64,000 bases of DNA from Chelydra serpentina (lineage: Eukaryota; Chordata; Testudines; Chelydridae): positions 6,758,001 to 6,822,000 of the forward strand of contig JBAIAC010000057.1 of the NCBI GenBank assembly GCA_037349315.1, written 5' to 3'. The translations under genes and the position numbers were made by a program. The notes below the pieces were generated by a model. The model was not told the DNA's origin. It searched no databases and worked only from the letters and a program-made list of their open reading frames with translations. Positions 57,401 through 58,381 of this stretch are shown here, one piece after another; positions within the stretch are counted from its first letter, which is position 1, and each line of letters starts with the position of its first letter.

Positions 57401-58381
57401 AAGGCTATGCTCAGTGATGTGGAGAAGCGCCGCTCCCTTCTGGAGATGCTGAATAGTGCCGCTGACATCTTGATAGATGCTTGTCAAACTGATGAGGATG
57501 AGGTTCGGGATGAGAAAGCTGGGATCAATCAGAAGATGGATGCCATTACAGAAGAGCTGCAAGCCAAGACTGGGTCCATTGAAGAAATGTCACAAAGGCT
57601 AAAGGAGTTCCAAGAAAACTTTAAGAACATTGAGAAGAAGCTGGAAGGGGCAAAGCATCAGCTAGAAATCTATGATGCTTTAGGACCTCAAGCCTGCAGC
57701 AATAAGAACTTGGAGAAGTTGAGGGCTCAGCAGGAAGTGCTCCAGGCCCTGAAGCCGCAGGTGGATTATCTGAAGAACTTCACACAAGGTCTGGTGGAAG
57801 ATGCCCCAGATGGGTCTGACTGCTCCCAGCTCTTACGGCAAGCTGAGGATTCCCAGCAGGACTTTAAAATAGTGAAACAAAAAGTAAATGAATGCTGTAC
57901 GCTGATGGAGACCAAGCTTGAAGGAATTGGCCAGTTTAATAACCATGTCCGGGAGATGTTCTCTCAACTGGCAGATCTAGACGATGAACTTGATAGCATG
58001 GGTGCCATTGGGAGAGACATCGACAGCCTCCAGTCTCAAGCCGAGGATGTTCGTACATTCCTGGGCAGACTTCAGGGGCTGAAGTCAGACATTGAAGCCT
58101 CTGAAGAGGAATGCAGGCACATGCTGGAGGATGAAGGAAGCCCTGACTTGTTAGGGCTGAAACGTGAACTGGAGACTCTAAATAAACAGTGCAGCAAGTT
58201 GACGGAAAGGGGCAAAAATCGCCAAGAGCAAGTAGAAACGACACTCTCTCGAGTCGAGGACTTTTACAACAAACTGAAGGAGCTGAATCACATGGCCAGT
58301 GCAGCGGAGGAGAATGAGGCACTGCAGTGGATTGTAGGGACAGAGGTGGAAACCATCAACCAGCAGTTGGCAGATTTCAAG
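327..58381 (+). CDS. MACF1: MACF1 (microtubule-actin crosslinking factor 1), partial, 47 exons
   Basis: MACF1 is a cytoskeletal linker of the spectraplakin family. It connects F-actin (N-terminal CH domains), microtubules (C-terminal GAR region) and adhesion sites through a plakin domain and a long spectrin rod. This window carries the plakin domain, the optional plakin-repeat block and the start of the rod. I joined 47 exons by matching GT/AG borders and codon phase; they give one 4,878-codon frame without a stop, or 2,830 codons if exons 26-30 are skipped. The closest paralog is DST (dystonin). MACF1 is preferred because the SH3 segment ([14 protein letters not shown]), the [10 protein letters not shown] microexon and the rod sequence follow remembered mammalian MACF1 closely. 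The ATG and stop codon lie outside the window. Exon numbers here are local to the window. Confidence 0.95.
583..676 (+). CDS. MACF1: MACF1 exon 2: plakin domain
   Basis: 94 nt. Completes Arg and reads [20 protein letters not shown] and on to NTLQA. Acceptor cgcag, donor gcc|gtgagt. Ends in phase 0. Helical spectrin-type sequence of the plakin domain. Confidence 0.93.
842..1702 (+). mobile_element. CR1 LINE 3' fragment, interrupted by a short DNA element
   Basis: Two blocks, about 842-1145 and about 1420-1702, together resemble the 3' end of a turtle CR1 LINE in sense orientation. The landmarks are the segment around 'gaaaacctgcctta', then 'gacaaattcagactgga', 'ggtggattctccatcact' and the terminal 'atggtcccttctggcc'. 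The roughly 270-base middle block is foreign and is listed separately. Degenerate, with no intact frame. Confidence 0.75.
1150..1363 (+). mobile_element. short TIR-type DNA element inside the CR1 fragment
   Basis: This block interrupts the CR1 sequence and ends in 'cactgtagacctacc', a variant of the terminal inverted repeat shared by other short DNA elements in this window. Its right part (gctgcagtcacacccc) resembles the right part of the element at 45577-45839. The left end is not resolved. Confidence 0.5.
1808..1962 (+). CDS. MACF1: MACF1 exon 3: plakin domain
   Basis: 155 nt, from [20 protein letters not shown] to YYQLEELVF plus two bases of the next codon. Acceptor ctgcag, donor ag|gtgagg. 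Part of a plakin-domain spectrin repeat. Confidence 0.94.
2247..2523 (+). CDS. MACF1: MACF1 exon 4: plakin domain
   Basis: 277 nt. Contains [20 protein letters not shown], the Ser/Thr-rich loop [20 protein letters not shown], and [11 protein letters not shown] at the end. Acceptor ctccag, donor cag|gtgggt. The loop between helices is a recognisable plakin-domain landmark. Confidence 0.95.
2524..3068. other. intron 4
   Basis: 545-base intron. I recognise no repeat family or additional exon in it. Confidence 0.6.
3069..3197 (+). CDS. MACF1: MACF1 exon 5: plakin domain
   Basis: 129 nt, phase 0-0. [20 protein letters not shown] to VKEARMYE, a spectrin-repeat helix pair with the typical heptad spacing. 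Acceptor tttcag, donor gag|gtgagg. It opens a run of seven consecutive symmetric exons (5-11). Confidence 0.94.
3385..3956 (+). mobile_element. CR1 LINE 3' end, sense orientation
   Basis: Near-continuous copy of the CR1 3' region, from 'ggtaggagtagagaggttctg' through 'gctcaaagagctcaatctatt' and 'aatcagactggaaata' to 'atgatcccaatggtcccctctgcc' and a degenerate tail (aatctgggaatcta). Truncated at the 5' end, with no open frame. Confidence 0.85.
4121..4198 (+). CDS. MACF1: MACF1 exon 6: plakin domain
   Basis: 78 nt, phase 0-0. [20 protein letters not shown] to YCKLM. Acceptor ttttag, donor atg|gtgagt. The last residue is Met where the mammalian protein I remember has Lys, a single-base difference at the exon edge. 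Confidence 0.93.
4199..4769. other. intron 6
   Basis: 571 bases. I see no recognised repeat or exon. Confidence 0.55.
4770..4931 (+). CDS. MACF1: MACF1 exon 7: plakin domain
   Basis: 162 nt, phase 0-0. [20 protein letters not shown], then [20 protein letters not shown], the highly conserved [14 protein letters not shown] signature of the plakin domain. Acceptor atgcag, donor tca|gtgagt. Confidence 0.96.
4932..5561. other. intron 7
   Basis: 630 bases. No repeat family or exon recognised. Confidence 0.55.
5562..5666 (+). CDS. MACF1: MACF1 exon 8: plakin domain
   Basis: 105 nt, phase 0-0. [20 protein letters not shown] to HPAKQTVE. Acceptor actcag, donor gag|gtaact. Confidence 0.95.
5667..6321. 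other. intron 8
   Basis: 655 bases with nothing I can name. Confidence 0.5.
6322..6417 (+). CDS. MACF1: MACF1 exon 9: plakin domain
   Basis: 96 nt, phase 0-0. [20 protein letters not shown] to ENAAYFQ. Acceptor ttccag, donor cag|gtatag. The [16 protein letters not shown] helix is typical of this plakin repeat. Confidence 0.95.
6418..6846. other. intron 9
   Basis: 429 bases. Nothing recognised. Confidence 0.5.
6847..6972 (+). CDS. MACF1: MACF1 exon 10: plakin domain before SH3
   Basis: 126 nt, phase 0-0. [20 protein letters not shown] then [18 protein letters not shown]. Acceptor ttgcag, donor atg|gtgggt. Immediately precedes the SH3-bearing exons. Confidence 0.95.
6973..8847. other. 5' part of intron 10
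   Basis: About 1.9 kb of AT-rich intron with short T-runs near 7978-7990. I see no exon and no confidently assignable repeat before the short DNA element at 8851. Confidence 0.5.
8851..9145 (-). mobile_element. MITE (PIF/Harbinger-like) with internal hairpins, TAA target duplication
   Basis: 295 bases flanked by TAA at 8848-8850 and 9146-9148. The inner part is CpG-rich. It contains the palindrome 'cgccggatcggcg', an inverted pair around 'cgcgtctcgtttagacgcg', and a second inverted pair ('acttcag'...'ctgaagc' with 'gtaat'/'attcacgtag'). It is the same family as 35670-35970 but in the opposite orientation. No transposase frame, so non-autonomous. Superfamily is inferred from the 3-bp TWA duplication. 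Confidence 0.85.
9210..9362 (+). CDS. MACF1: MACF1 exon 11: SH3 domain, first half
   Basis: 153 nt, phase 0-0. [33 protein letters not shown], then [12 protein letters not shown], the first beta strands of the plakin SH3 module embedded in the plakin domain. Acceptor gccag, donor gag|gtgagc. Confidence 0.96.
9564..9754 (-). mobile_element. tRNA-derived SINE with CR1-like tail
   Basis: On the minus strand it begins with a tRNA-like head. Box A resembles TAGCTCAGTGG (about 9736-9746) and box B resembles GAGTTCAATCC (about 9692-9702). It ends in a CR1-type 3' tail whose 8-base ATTCTATG repeats appear here as 'agaatcatagaatcatagaat'. This composition is typical of turtle SINEs mobilised by CR1. 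Confidence 0.85.
10092..10246 (+). CDS. MACF1: MACF1 exon 12: SH3 domain, second half
   Basis: 155 nt. [20 protein letters not shown] then [20 protein letters not shown] and [11 protein letters not shown]. This completes the SH3 fold. Plakin SH3 modules are known to lack the usual polyproline-binding aromatic set and pack against the neighbouring spectrin repeat. Acceptor acgtag, donor ag|gtaact, ending inside an Arg codon. Confidence 0.96.
10331..10912. mobile_element. non-autonomous hAT-type DNA element with C-rich core
   Basis: 582 bases with terminal inverted repeats: 'caggggtgggcaaa' at the left and 'tttgcccacgtctg' at the right. It is flanked by 8-bp near-identical copies ctctagcc (10323-10330) and ctctagct (10913-10920), the duplication size of hAT elements. 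The core 10410-10740 is strongly C-rich, with many short C-runs. No transposase frame. Confidence 0.88.
11282..11460. mobile_element. short TIR-type DNA element
   Basis: Ends carry inverted copies of 'ctttttgcactggtg' (left) and 'caccagtgcaaaaa' (right), followed by 'cagtgtgaacaaggtc'. About 180 bases with no coding capacity. The exact ends are uncertain by a few bases. Confidence 0.7.
12056..12182 (+). CDS. MACF1: MACF1 exon 13: plakin domain after SH3
   Basis: 127 nt. Completes Arg, then [20 protein letters not shown] and [19 protein letters not shown], one of the best-conserved helices of MACF1. Acceptor cgtag, donor aag|gtacca. Confidence 0.96.
12183..12960. other. intron 13
   Basis: 778 bases. 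Nothing recognised. Confidence 0.5.
12961..13144 (+). CDS. MACF1: MACF1 exon 14: plakin domain
   Basis: 184 nt. [40 protein letters not shown], then [11 protein letters not shown] plus one base. Acceptor ccacag, donor g|gtgagc. Confidence 0.95.
13145..13531. other. intron 14
   Basis: 387 bases. Nothing recognised. Confidence 0.5.
13532..13701 (+). CDS. MACF1: MACF1 exon 15: plakin domain
   Basis: 170 nt. [20 protein letters not shown] to NTFRIAEEE. Acceptor aacag, donor gag|gtcagt (C at +3). Ends in phase 0. Confidence 0.94.
13702..14462. other. intron 15
   Basis: 761 bases. A weak trace around 13780-13880 could be a decayed SINE, but I cannot support it. Otherwise nothing recognised. Confidence 0.45.
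14463..14641 (+). CDS. MACF1: MACF1 exon 16: plakin domain
   Basis: 179 nt. [20 protein letters not shown], then [20 protein letters not shown] and IYLD plus two bases. Acceptor cacag, donor aa|gtgagt. Confidence 0.95.
14975..15130 (-). mobile_element. CR1-family 3' fragment, antisense
   Basis: Matches a second turtle CR1 subfamily 3' end as it appears on the opposite strand ('aaggtcagaagggaccattatgatcatctag' region and 'acctcctgcacaatgcaggcc'). Only the 3' portion is present. Confidence 0.75.
15165..15320. repeat. reptilian interspersed repeat fragment
   Basis: Contains 'accagacctcattgtgctagac' followed by 'cagccccaacgagcttacaa', a motif pair that I recognise as a common dispersed repeat in reptile genomes. 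I cannot assign a family name or ends with certainty. Confidence 0.5.
15674..15870 (-). mobile_element. tRNA-derived SINE, antisense
   Basis: Reverse complement of the turtle tRNA-derived SINE seen at 38525. It shows the body 'tattcccacttgcggggtggg', then 'gatgaagtgacttt', and a decayed tRNA-like head near 15840-15865 ('gagctcagaccactagat'). Diverged. Confidence 0.65.
16124..16262 (+). CDS. MACF1: MACF1 exon 17: plakin domain
   Basis: 139 nt. [46 protein letters not shown]. Acceptor cgatag, donor cag|gttggt (weak). Returns to phase 0. Confidence 0.95.
16263..16846. other. intron 17
   Basis: 584 bases. Nothing recognised. Confidence 0.5.
16847..17040 (+). CDS. MACF1: MACF1 exon 18: plakin domain
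   Basis: 194 nt. [20 protein letters not shown] to [13 protein letters not shown] plus two bases. The acceptor gttaaag has a T/G-rich rather than clean pyrimidine tract. Donor cg|gtgaga. Confidence 0.95.
17041..17599. other. intron 18
   Basis: 559 bases. Nothing recognised. Confidence 0.5.
17600..17762 (+). CDS. MACF1: MACF1 exon 19: plakin domain
   Basis: 163 nt. [20 protein letters not shown] then [20 protein letters not shown] and [11 protein letters not shown]. Acceptor tttcag, donor acg|gtaaga. Confidence 0.96.
18046..18352 (+). mobile_element. tRNA-derived SINE interrupted by an 87-base palindromic element
   Basis: The head 'ccagtggttagggtgctagcc' and body 'ggtcaagtcactta...tttgcctctctgtgcttcag' match the turtle tRNA-derived SINE. 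The body is split at 18146-18232 by a separate inverted-repeat element. Diverged from the copy at 38525. Confidence 0.78.
18146..18232. mobile_element. 87-base palindromic MITE nested in SINE
   Basis: Starts 'ggcccagacttttga' and ends 'aaatctgggcc', an almost perfect inverted pair, with a further internal inverted match around 'taacttccattgatttcag'/'ggagttaggggttta'. It sits inside the SINE body, so it inserted after the SINE. Confidence 0.8.
18750..19595 (+). mobile_element. CR1 LINE fragment, sense orientation
   Basis: Covers decayed ORF2 3' sequence (from about 'gcaggtggtgcacaggtgtg', then 'gaggacaggtcactgattca') through 'gactctatcctaggaagcag' to the 3' untranslated end near 19595. Frames are broken. 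Same family as 3385-3956. Confidence 0.85.
19779..19862 (+). CDS. MACF1: MACF1 exon 20: plakin domain
   Basis: 84 nt, phase 0-0. [20 protein letters not shown] to AAVK. Acceptor caaag after a long T-tract, donor aag|gtaatg. The VVVID stretch differs from the FAEIE I remember for mammals, while the rest is nearly identical. Confidence 0.93.
20114..20221 (+). CDS. MACF1: MACF1 exon 21: plakin domain
   Basis: 108 nt, phase 0-0. [36 protein letters not shown]. The [10 protein letters not shown] segment is a basic-serine linker conserved in MACF1. Acceptor tccag, donor gag|gtaagc. Confidence 0.96.
20384..20812 (+). mobile_element. tRNA-derived SINE with long body
   Basis: Head 'ggatggcttagtgctctaagc' with box B-like 'ggttcaaatcccaac', then the body 'ttttggatgagaccttta', 'aaagatcccatggtcttttt' and 'tcaggtggctgcca', ending 'ggggatctttccgaatgagag'. 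This is a widespread reptile/vertebrate SINE body. Sense to MACF1. Confidence 0.75.
20876..20974 (+). CDS. MACF1: MACF1 exon 22: plakin domain
   Basis: 99 nt, phase 0-0. [33 protein letters not shown]. Acceptor tttag after a T-rich tract, donor gaa|gtaagg. The intron that follows is occupied by a CR1 LINE almost from its first bases. Confidence 0.96.
20982..22297 (+). pseudogene. CR1 LINE with degenerate reverse transcriptase
   Basis: 5'-truncated CR1 retrotransposon carrying the C-terminal half of ORF2. Reverse-transcriptase motifs are readable: [16 protein letters not shown] (motif A), [20 protein letters not shown] (motif B) and FADDTKLGG (motif C, with the catalytic DD). The frame shifts near 21640, just before the expected DHKLK stretch, and resumes downstream (about 21892-22215, ending [12 protein letters not shown]). 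The 3' end near 22280 carries a decayed ATTCTATG-like tail. Non-functional. It lies in intron 22, in the MACF1 direction. Confidence 0.93.
22515..22667 (+). CDS. MACF1: MACF1 exon 23: spectrin module 1, first half
   Basis: 153 nt, phase 0-0. [20 protein letters not shown] then VSGLKQSTQ and [10 protein letters not shown]. The helix with KELLGWV matches KLEELQNWV (exon 29), KLEEFCTWL (exon 31) and KIESLLNWV (exon 33). Acceptor gtgtag, donor cag|gtaaat. Confidence 0.95.
22915..23003 (+). CDS. MACF1: MACF1 exon 24: spectrin module 1, second half (part a)
   Basis: 89 nt. [29 protein letters not shown] plus two bases. The [12 protein letters not shown] helix recurs in exon 34 as [12 protein letters not shown]. 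Acceptor aacag, donor aa|gtgagt. Confidence 0.95.
23004..23832. other. intron 24
   Basis: 829 bases, AT-rich in the middle. Nothing recognised. Confidence 0.5.
23833..23968 (+). CDS. MACF1: MACF1 exon 25: spectrin module 1, second half (part b); splice branch point of isoforms
   Basis: 136 nt. [20 protein letters not shown], then [13 protein letters not shown]. Ends in phase 0 with donor aag|gtacct. It can join either exon 26 (plakin-repeat isoform) or exon 31 (short form) without a frame change. Acceptor ttgcag. Confidence 0.95.
23969..27528. other. intron 25, 3.56 kb, upstream of the plakin-repeat exon
   Basis: The largest uninterrupted non-coding stretch in the 5' half. It contains a short palindromic repeat near 24413-24512, a (gt/ct)-rich stretch near 27120-27160 and somewhat CpG-richer sequence around 25960-26360. 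No exon is supported. Open frames on either strand here (for example the minus strand 26102-26626) have no recognisable homology. In mammals a MACF1 isoform starts near the plakin-repeat exon, so an internal promoter could lie here, but no core promoter element is evident. Confidence 0.5.
24413..24512. repeat. short palindromic dispersed repeat
   Basis: Begins 'ggtgcttaatttgtaatgag' and ends 'cagattaagctctgcctgc', an imperfect inverted pair (gcttaattt / aattaagc-like). It resembles a short foldback repeat common in turtles. Family not assigned. Confidence 0.5.
27529..32928 (+). CDS. MACF1: MACF1 exon 26: plakin (plectin) repeat exon, optional
   Basis: One exon of 5,400 nt (1,800 codons), phase 0-0, acceptor ttttag, donor aag|gtaaat. 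Two clusters of plakin repeats are visible by the recurring pattern GG(I/F)(I/V)D..TG..L....A...GL(I/L). Nine units lie in about 27559-28670, for example [20 protein letters not shown]. Twelve lie in about 29838-31260, for example [20 protein letters not shown]. The spacing is about 37-38 residues. Between them and after them are long charged, low-conservation linkers rich in Glu, Lys and Ser. Plakin repeats bind intermediate filaments in plectin and desmoplakin; in MACF1b they have been linked to Golgi association. Mammalian MACF1b has an equivalent exon, skipped in MACF1a. The linkers are the least conserved coding sequence in the window. Confidence 0.95.
32515..32910 (+). repeat. MACF1: degenerate ~25-residue tandem repeat in the C-terminal linker of exon 26
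   Basis: Five to six units of 24-26 residues follow each other just before the exon end. Unit starts read [55 protein letters not shown] and [16 protein letters not shown]. The shared pattern is (T/I)P.(E/A)(I/M)T.E(E/D)(S/T)..D, then a short spacer ending in K/E. This is seen directly in the translation; function unknown, probably disordered. Confidence 0.7.
32929..33409. other. intron 26
   Basis: 481 bases, AT-rich. Nothing recognised. Confidence 0.5.
33410..33559 (+). CDS. MACF1: MACF1 exon 27: spectrin module 2, first half (optional)
   Basis: 150 nt, phase 0-0. [50 protein letters not shown]. Acceptor ccgcag, donor gag|gtcagg (C at +3). Co-optional with exon 26 by phase and by analogy with mammalian MACF1b. 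Confidence 0.92.
33951..34191 (+). mobile_element. short TIR-type DNA element just upstream of exon 28
   Basis: Left end 'ggctatgtcttcgccgca', right end 'cgcagtgtaggcgtaccc', an inverted pair. A TGT triplet flanks both sides (33948-33950 and 34192-34194). It ends 67 bases before exon 28, leaving a short branch-point and pyrimidine region. It contains 'tgtagacattcgggctcgg', a motif of a known turtle family. Confidence 0.78.
34259..34474 (+). CDS. MACF1: MACF1 exon 28: spectrin module 2, second half (optional)
   Basis: 216 nt, phase 0-0. [60 protein letters not shown]. The core [19 protein letters not shown] aligns with exon 30 and exon 32. Acceptor ctcag, donor aag|gtacca. Confidence 0.93.
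34594..34743 (+). CDS. MACF1: MACF1 exon 29: spectrin module 3, first half (optional)
   Basis: 150 nt, phase 0-0. [50 protein letters not shown]. Acceptor ttcag, donor aag|gtagcc. Only 119 bases separate it from exon 28. Confidence 0.92.
35486..36048. mobile_element. TIR-type DNA element interrupted by a younger MITE
   Basis: The left arm 'agggcttctctatacaaac...caagctggggtgt' and the right arm 'acaccccagcttgccgcg...atatagacaagctct' are long inverted repeats of about 50 bases. The two halves are separated by a 301-base insertion at 35670-35970. Same family as 41136-41385 and 54824-55098. Confidence 0.85.
35670..35970 (+). mobile_element. MITE (PIF/Harbinger-like) nested in another DNA element
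   Basis: 301 bases flanked by TTA at 35667-35669 and 35971-35973. Ends 'ggtctggtctacact' and 'agtatagacgtaccc'. Internal hairpins: 'acttcagctacga'/'gtagctgaagt' and 'gatcgatttatcgcgtcta'/'gacgcgataaatcga'. It is the second copy of the family at 8851-9145, in the opposite orientation. Confidence 0.87.
36229..36456 (+). CDS. MACF1: MACF1 exon 30: spectrin module 3, second half (optional)
   Basis: 228 nt, phase 0-0. [60 protein letters not shown]. Acceptor ttcag. The donor is taken as gag|gtgaag. A second in-frame choice at 36462 (aag|gtcatg) would add Val-Lys, which the mammalian protein I remember has at this place, so the end is uncertain by 6 nt. Confidence 0.9.
36457..37998. other. intron 30
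   Basis: 1.54 kb. I find no repeat family or exon. Short open frames here have no recognisable content. Confidence 0.5.
37999..38148 (+). CDS. MACF1: MACF1 exon 31: spectrin module 4, first half
   Basis: 150 nt, phase 0-0. [40 protein letters not shown]. It is the constitutive partner of exon 25 when exons 26-30 are skipped. Acceptor cacag, donor aag|gtcagt. Confidence 0.95.
38251..38484 (+). CDS. MACF1: MACF1 exon 32: spectrin module 4, second half
   Basis: 234 nt, phase 0-0. [40 protein letters not shown], then [20 protein letters not shown]. Acceptor ttgtag, donor aag|gtaaca. Confidence 0.95.
38525..38742 (+). mobile_element. tRNA-derived turtle SINE, well preserved
   Basis: Head 'aggcagcatggcctagtggg' with box B-like 'gggttctgttcctgg', then the body 'gtgaccttggataagtcatg', 'cctcggtttccccacctgtc' and 'cttataaagcactttgagag'. 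This is the best preserved SINE in the window and the strongest single indicator of a turtle genome. Confidence 0.88.
39267..39494 (+). CDS. MACF1: MACF1 exon 33: spectrin module 5, first half (expanded)
   Basis: 228 nt, phase 0-0. [20 protein letters not shown] then a variable segment ([16 protein letters not shown]) and [13 protein letters not shown]. The middle is poorly conserved against mammals. Acceptor ttcag, donor aag|gttaga (weak). Confidence 0.93.
39903..40301. mobile_element. TIR-type DNA element with a second repeat inserted
   Basis: Left end 'gggcttgtctgcatgggg', right end 'cccccaggtagacaagtcc', an inverted pair. A TAA lies directly left (39900-39902). The centre, from about 40062 to 40200, is a different repeat ('agacaaggtggg' ... 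'cacccaccttgtctct'). Confidence 0.75.
40062..40200 (+). repeat. reptilian interspersed repeat nested in DNA element
   Basis: Contains 'gacaaggtgggcaagcaatta', 'ggggagagagacgagctt' and 'cccaccttgtctct', an internal foldback, followed by 'atcccgggactgacatggcc'. I recognise these phrases as parts of a common turtle dispersed repeat, here compressed and diverged. Confidence 0.6.
40356..40877 (+). CDS. MACF1: MACF1 exon 34: end of spectrin module 5 and linker to rod
   Basis: 522 nt (174 codons), phase 0-0. [40 protein letters not shown], then [18 protein letters not shown], and the conserved serine-bearing linker [20 protein letters not shown]. Acceptor ttcag, donor aag|gtacag. Confidence 0.96.
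41136..41385. mobile_element. TIR-type DNA element
   Basis: Left arm 'agggctcggctcccg...ggcaggctgggg', right arm 'cccccgtgcttgccacatgc...gacaagccct'. Long inverted repeats of the same family as 35486-36048 and 54824-55098. About 250 bases, non-coding. Confidence 0.8.
41495..41671 (+). CDS. MACF1: MACF1 exon 35: spectrin rod
   Basis: 177 nt, phase 0-0. [40 protein letters not shown] to QQQLTNAK. Acceptor gtgtag, donor aag|gtaagg. It closes the run of ten consecutive phase-0 exons (26-35). Confidence 0.95.
41889..42012 (+). CDS. MACF1: MACF1 exon 36: spectrin rod
   Basis: 124 nt. [20 protein letters not shown], then [17 protein letters not shown] plus one base. The acceptor is gagcag with tandem AGs; the second AG (cag) gives the length conserved in mammals. 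Donor g|gtactg. Confidence 0.93.
42410..42575 (+). repeat. CR1-like 3' tail fragment
   Basis: Contains 'gcatctggtgtgggccactg' and 'gacaggacactggaatagat', phrases of a CR1-type 3' end also used by reptile SINEs. Short and diverged. Confidence 0.5.
42742..42950 (+). CDS. MACF1: MACF1 exon 37: spectrin rod
   Basis: 209 nt. [40 protein letters not shown], then [10 protein letters not shown]. Acceptor cccag, donor acg|gtgaga. Confidence 0.95.
42951..43471. other. intron 37
   Basis: 521 bases. Nothing recognised. Confidence 0.5.
43472..43789 (+). CDS. MACF1: MACF1 exon 38: one complete spectrin-length repeat
   Basis: 318 nt, exactly 106 codons, phase 0-0. [20 protein letters not shown], then [20 protein letters not shown] and [20 protein letters not shown]. 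Its length equals one spectrin repeat. Acceptor aacag, donor cag|gtgaga. Confidence 0.96.
44196..44285 (+). repeat. reptilian dispersed repeat fragment
   Basis: Contains 'caaagagtcctgtggcacct', then 'cagacatattggagcataag' and 'ctttcgtgggtgaataccc', a phrase found many times in turtle and other reptile genomes. Only this fragment is present. Confidence 0.7.
44575..44741 (+). CDS. MACF1: MACF1 exon 39: spectrin rod
   Basis: 167 nt. [51 protein letters not shown] plus two bases. Acceptor gacag, donor ag|gtaaga. Confidence 0.94.
45577..45839 (+). mobile_element. short TIR-type DNA element
   Basis: Left end 'ggtctgtcttcgccgcagcc', right part 'tacagtcacgccccatgg' ending 'cacgtaccc', resembling the family tails at about 1340-1363 and 62469. 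The interior is rich in 'gagctagct'-type sequence. Ends approximate. Confidence 0.6.
46140..47480. repeat. probable long interspersed repeat, family unknown
   Basis: Occupies the middle of the 3-kb intron 39. It reads like repetitive sequence that I have met in turtle genomes (for example around 'acaaacaaaatcataaaacc' and 'gatatcctgtgaacagtgt'), possibly an internal or terminal part of an old retroelement. I see no protein frame, TIR or LTR pair, so class and ends are unproven. Confidence 0.3.
47754..47910 (+). CDS. MACF1: MACF1 exon 40: spectrin rod
   Basis: 157 nt. [40 protein letters not shown], then ERMQQIK. Acceptor cttag, donor aag|gtgggc. Confidence 0.95.
47911..49005. other. intron 40
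   Basis: 1.1 kb. No exon or repeat that I can name. Confidence 0.5.
49006..49123 (+). CDS. MACF1: MACF1 exon 41: spectrin rod
   Basis: 118 nt. [39 protein letters not shown] plus one base. Acceptor catag, donor g|gtgagt. The ITAPD(A/S)QxKT segment is a MACF1 rod landmark. Confidence 0.95.
49365..49389. repeat. GTCT tetranucleotide microsatellite
   Basis: Six tandem copies of gtct in intron 41. No sign of function. Confidence 0.9.
49478..49595 (+). mobile_element. 5S-rRNA-derived SINE head
   Basis: The segment 'ctaaactaagcaggcttagc' followed by 'ctggttagcgtttggacggg' matches the internal control region of 5S rRNA (aagcaggg..ggcctggttagtacttggatggg). It is the head of a SINE3-type element. 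The body is split by the DNA element at 49616-49898, and a possible tail lies at 49990-50290. Confidence 0.75.
49616..49898. mobile_element. short DNA element with near-perfect TIRs, inside a 5S SINE
   Basis: 283 bases. The left end 'ggctacgtctacactg' and the reverse complement of the right end ('cagtgtagacctagcc') agree at 15 of 16 positions. TAA lies at the left flank (49613-49615) and CAA at the right. Internal inverted parts occur around 'ataaatagcagggcagc' and 'gctgctatttatactcgcgc'. Non-coding. Confidence 0.85.
49924..51262. other. rest of intron 41
   Basis: 1.3 kb. The first 350 bases may be the decayed tail of the 5S-derived SINE ('ttaagatcccagggcaag', 'gattttgagaggttttca'). Beyond that nothing is recognised. 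The minus-strand frame at 50922-51452 has no homology that I can name. Confidence 0.45.
51263..51325 (+). CDS. MACF1: MACF1 exon 42: 63-nt exon (GSV...GYHTCK)
   Basis: 63 nt, 21 codons with phase 1 at both borders. [20 protein letters not shown] then K plus one base. Acceptor gctcag, donor g|gtgaga. Being symmetric, it can be skipped without a frame change. The Gly/Ser/Val-rich loop breaks the helical rod and is a MACF1-specific landmark. Confidence 0.92.
51326..52101. other. intron 42
   Basis: 776 bases. Nothing recognised. Confidence 0.5.
52102..52343 (+). CDS. MACF1: MACF1 exon 43: spectrin rod
   Basis: 242 nt. [20 protein letters not shown], then [20 protein letters not shown] and [16 protein letters not shown]. 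Acceptor cattag, donor aag|gtaact. The [12 protein letters not shown] linker is conserved. Confidence 0.95.
52627..52899 (+). mobile_element. short TIR-type DNA element
   Basis: Left end 'ggcctggtctgcgctagaaaa', right end 'ttttaagtgtagacataccc', an inverted pair, with TTA directly right. About 273 bases, non-coding. It abuts a CR1 fragment. Confidence 0.8.
52905..53152 (+). mobile_element. CR1 LINE 3' end, sense orientation
   Basis: 'gaagatttgggttgggtatt' to 'tggactagatgacctcttga' and the terminal 'gtgattctatgaatctgtg', which shows the CR1 octamer tail. Confidence 0.87.
53520..53649 (+). CDS. MACF1: MACF1 exon 44: spectrin rod
   Basis: 130 nt. [43 protein letters not shown] plus one base. 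Acceptor cctag, donor a|gtaagt; the split codon becomes Asn. Confidence 0.95.
54085..54250 (-). repeat. decayed SINE, antisense
   Basis: 'aagttaaatgacttgcccaag' and the following 'ctgtcctaaccacagtgcccc' read as the reverse complement of a tRNA-derived SINE or MIR-like body. Highly diverged. Confidence 0.5.
54451..54650 (+). CDS. MACF1: MACF1 exon 45: spectrin rod
   Basis: 200 nt. [60 protein letters not shown]. Acceptor ttcag, donor cag|gtgaga. The [12 protein letters not shown] and [16 protein letters not shown] stretches are near-identical to mammals. Confidence 0.97.
54824..55098. mobile_element. TIR-type DNA element
   Basis: Left arm 'agagcttgtccgtgcaaac', right arm 'tgttcatggagacaagccct', with subterminal inverted 'aaacctaccctacactagc' / 'gctagtttagggtagattt'. 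Same family as 35486-36048 and 41136-41385. The centre contains the inverted pair 'tgctttgatcta' / 'gatcaaagcg'. Confidence 0.85.
55772..56267 (+). CDS. MACF1: MACF1 exon 46: spectrin rod, 165 codons
   Basis: 496 nt. [80 protein letters not shown], then [11 protein letters not shown]. Acceptor tccag, donor g|gtgaga. Confidence 0.97.
56268..56909. other. intron 46
   Basis: 642 bases. Nothing recognised. Confidence 0.5.
56910..58381 (+). CDS. MACF1: MACF1 exon 47: large rod exon, over four spectrin repeats
   Basis: 1,472 nt (490 codons plus two bases). [100 protein letters not shown]. Repeated Trp-bearing helices ([13 protein letters not shown]) mark successive repeats. Acceptor ttcag, donor aag|gtgagc. 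It is the last coding exon in the window and ends in phase 0. Confidence 0.97.

Noticed and set aside
327..58381. DST (dystonin) as the identity of the gene
   Set aside because: DST shares the architecture, but the SH3 segment, the [10 protein letters not shown] linker, the [10 protein letters not shown] exon and the rod sequence agree better with MACF1 as I remember it. A database search would settle it.
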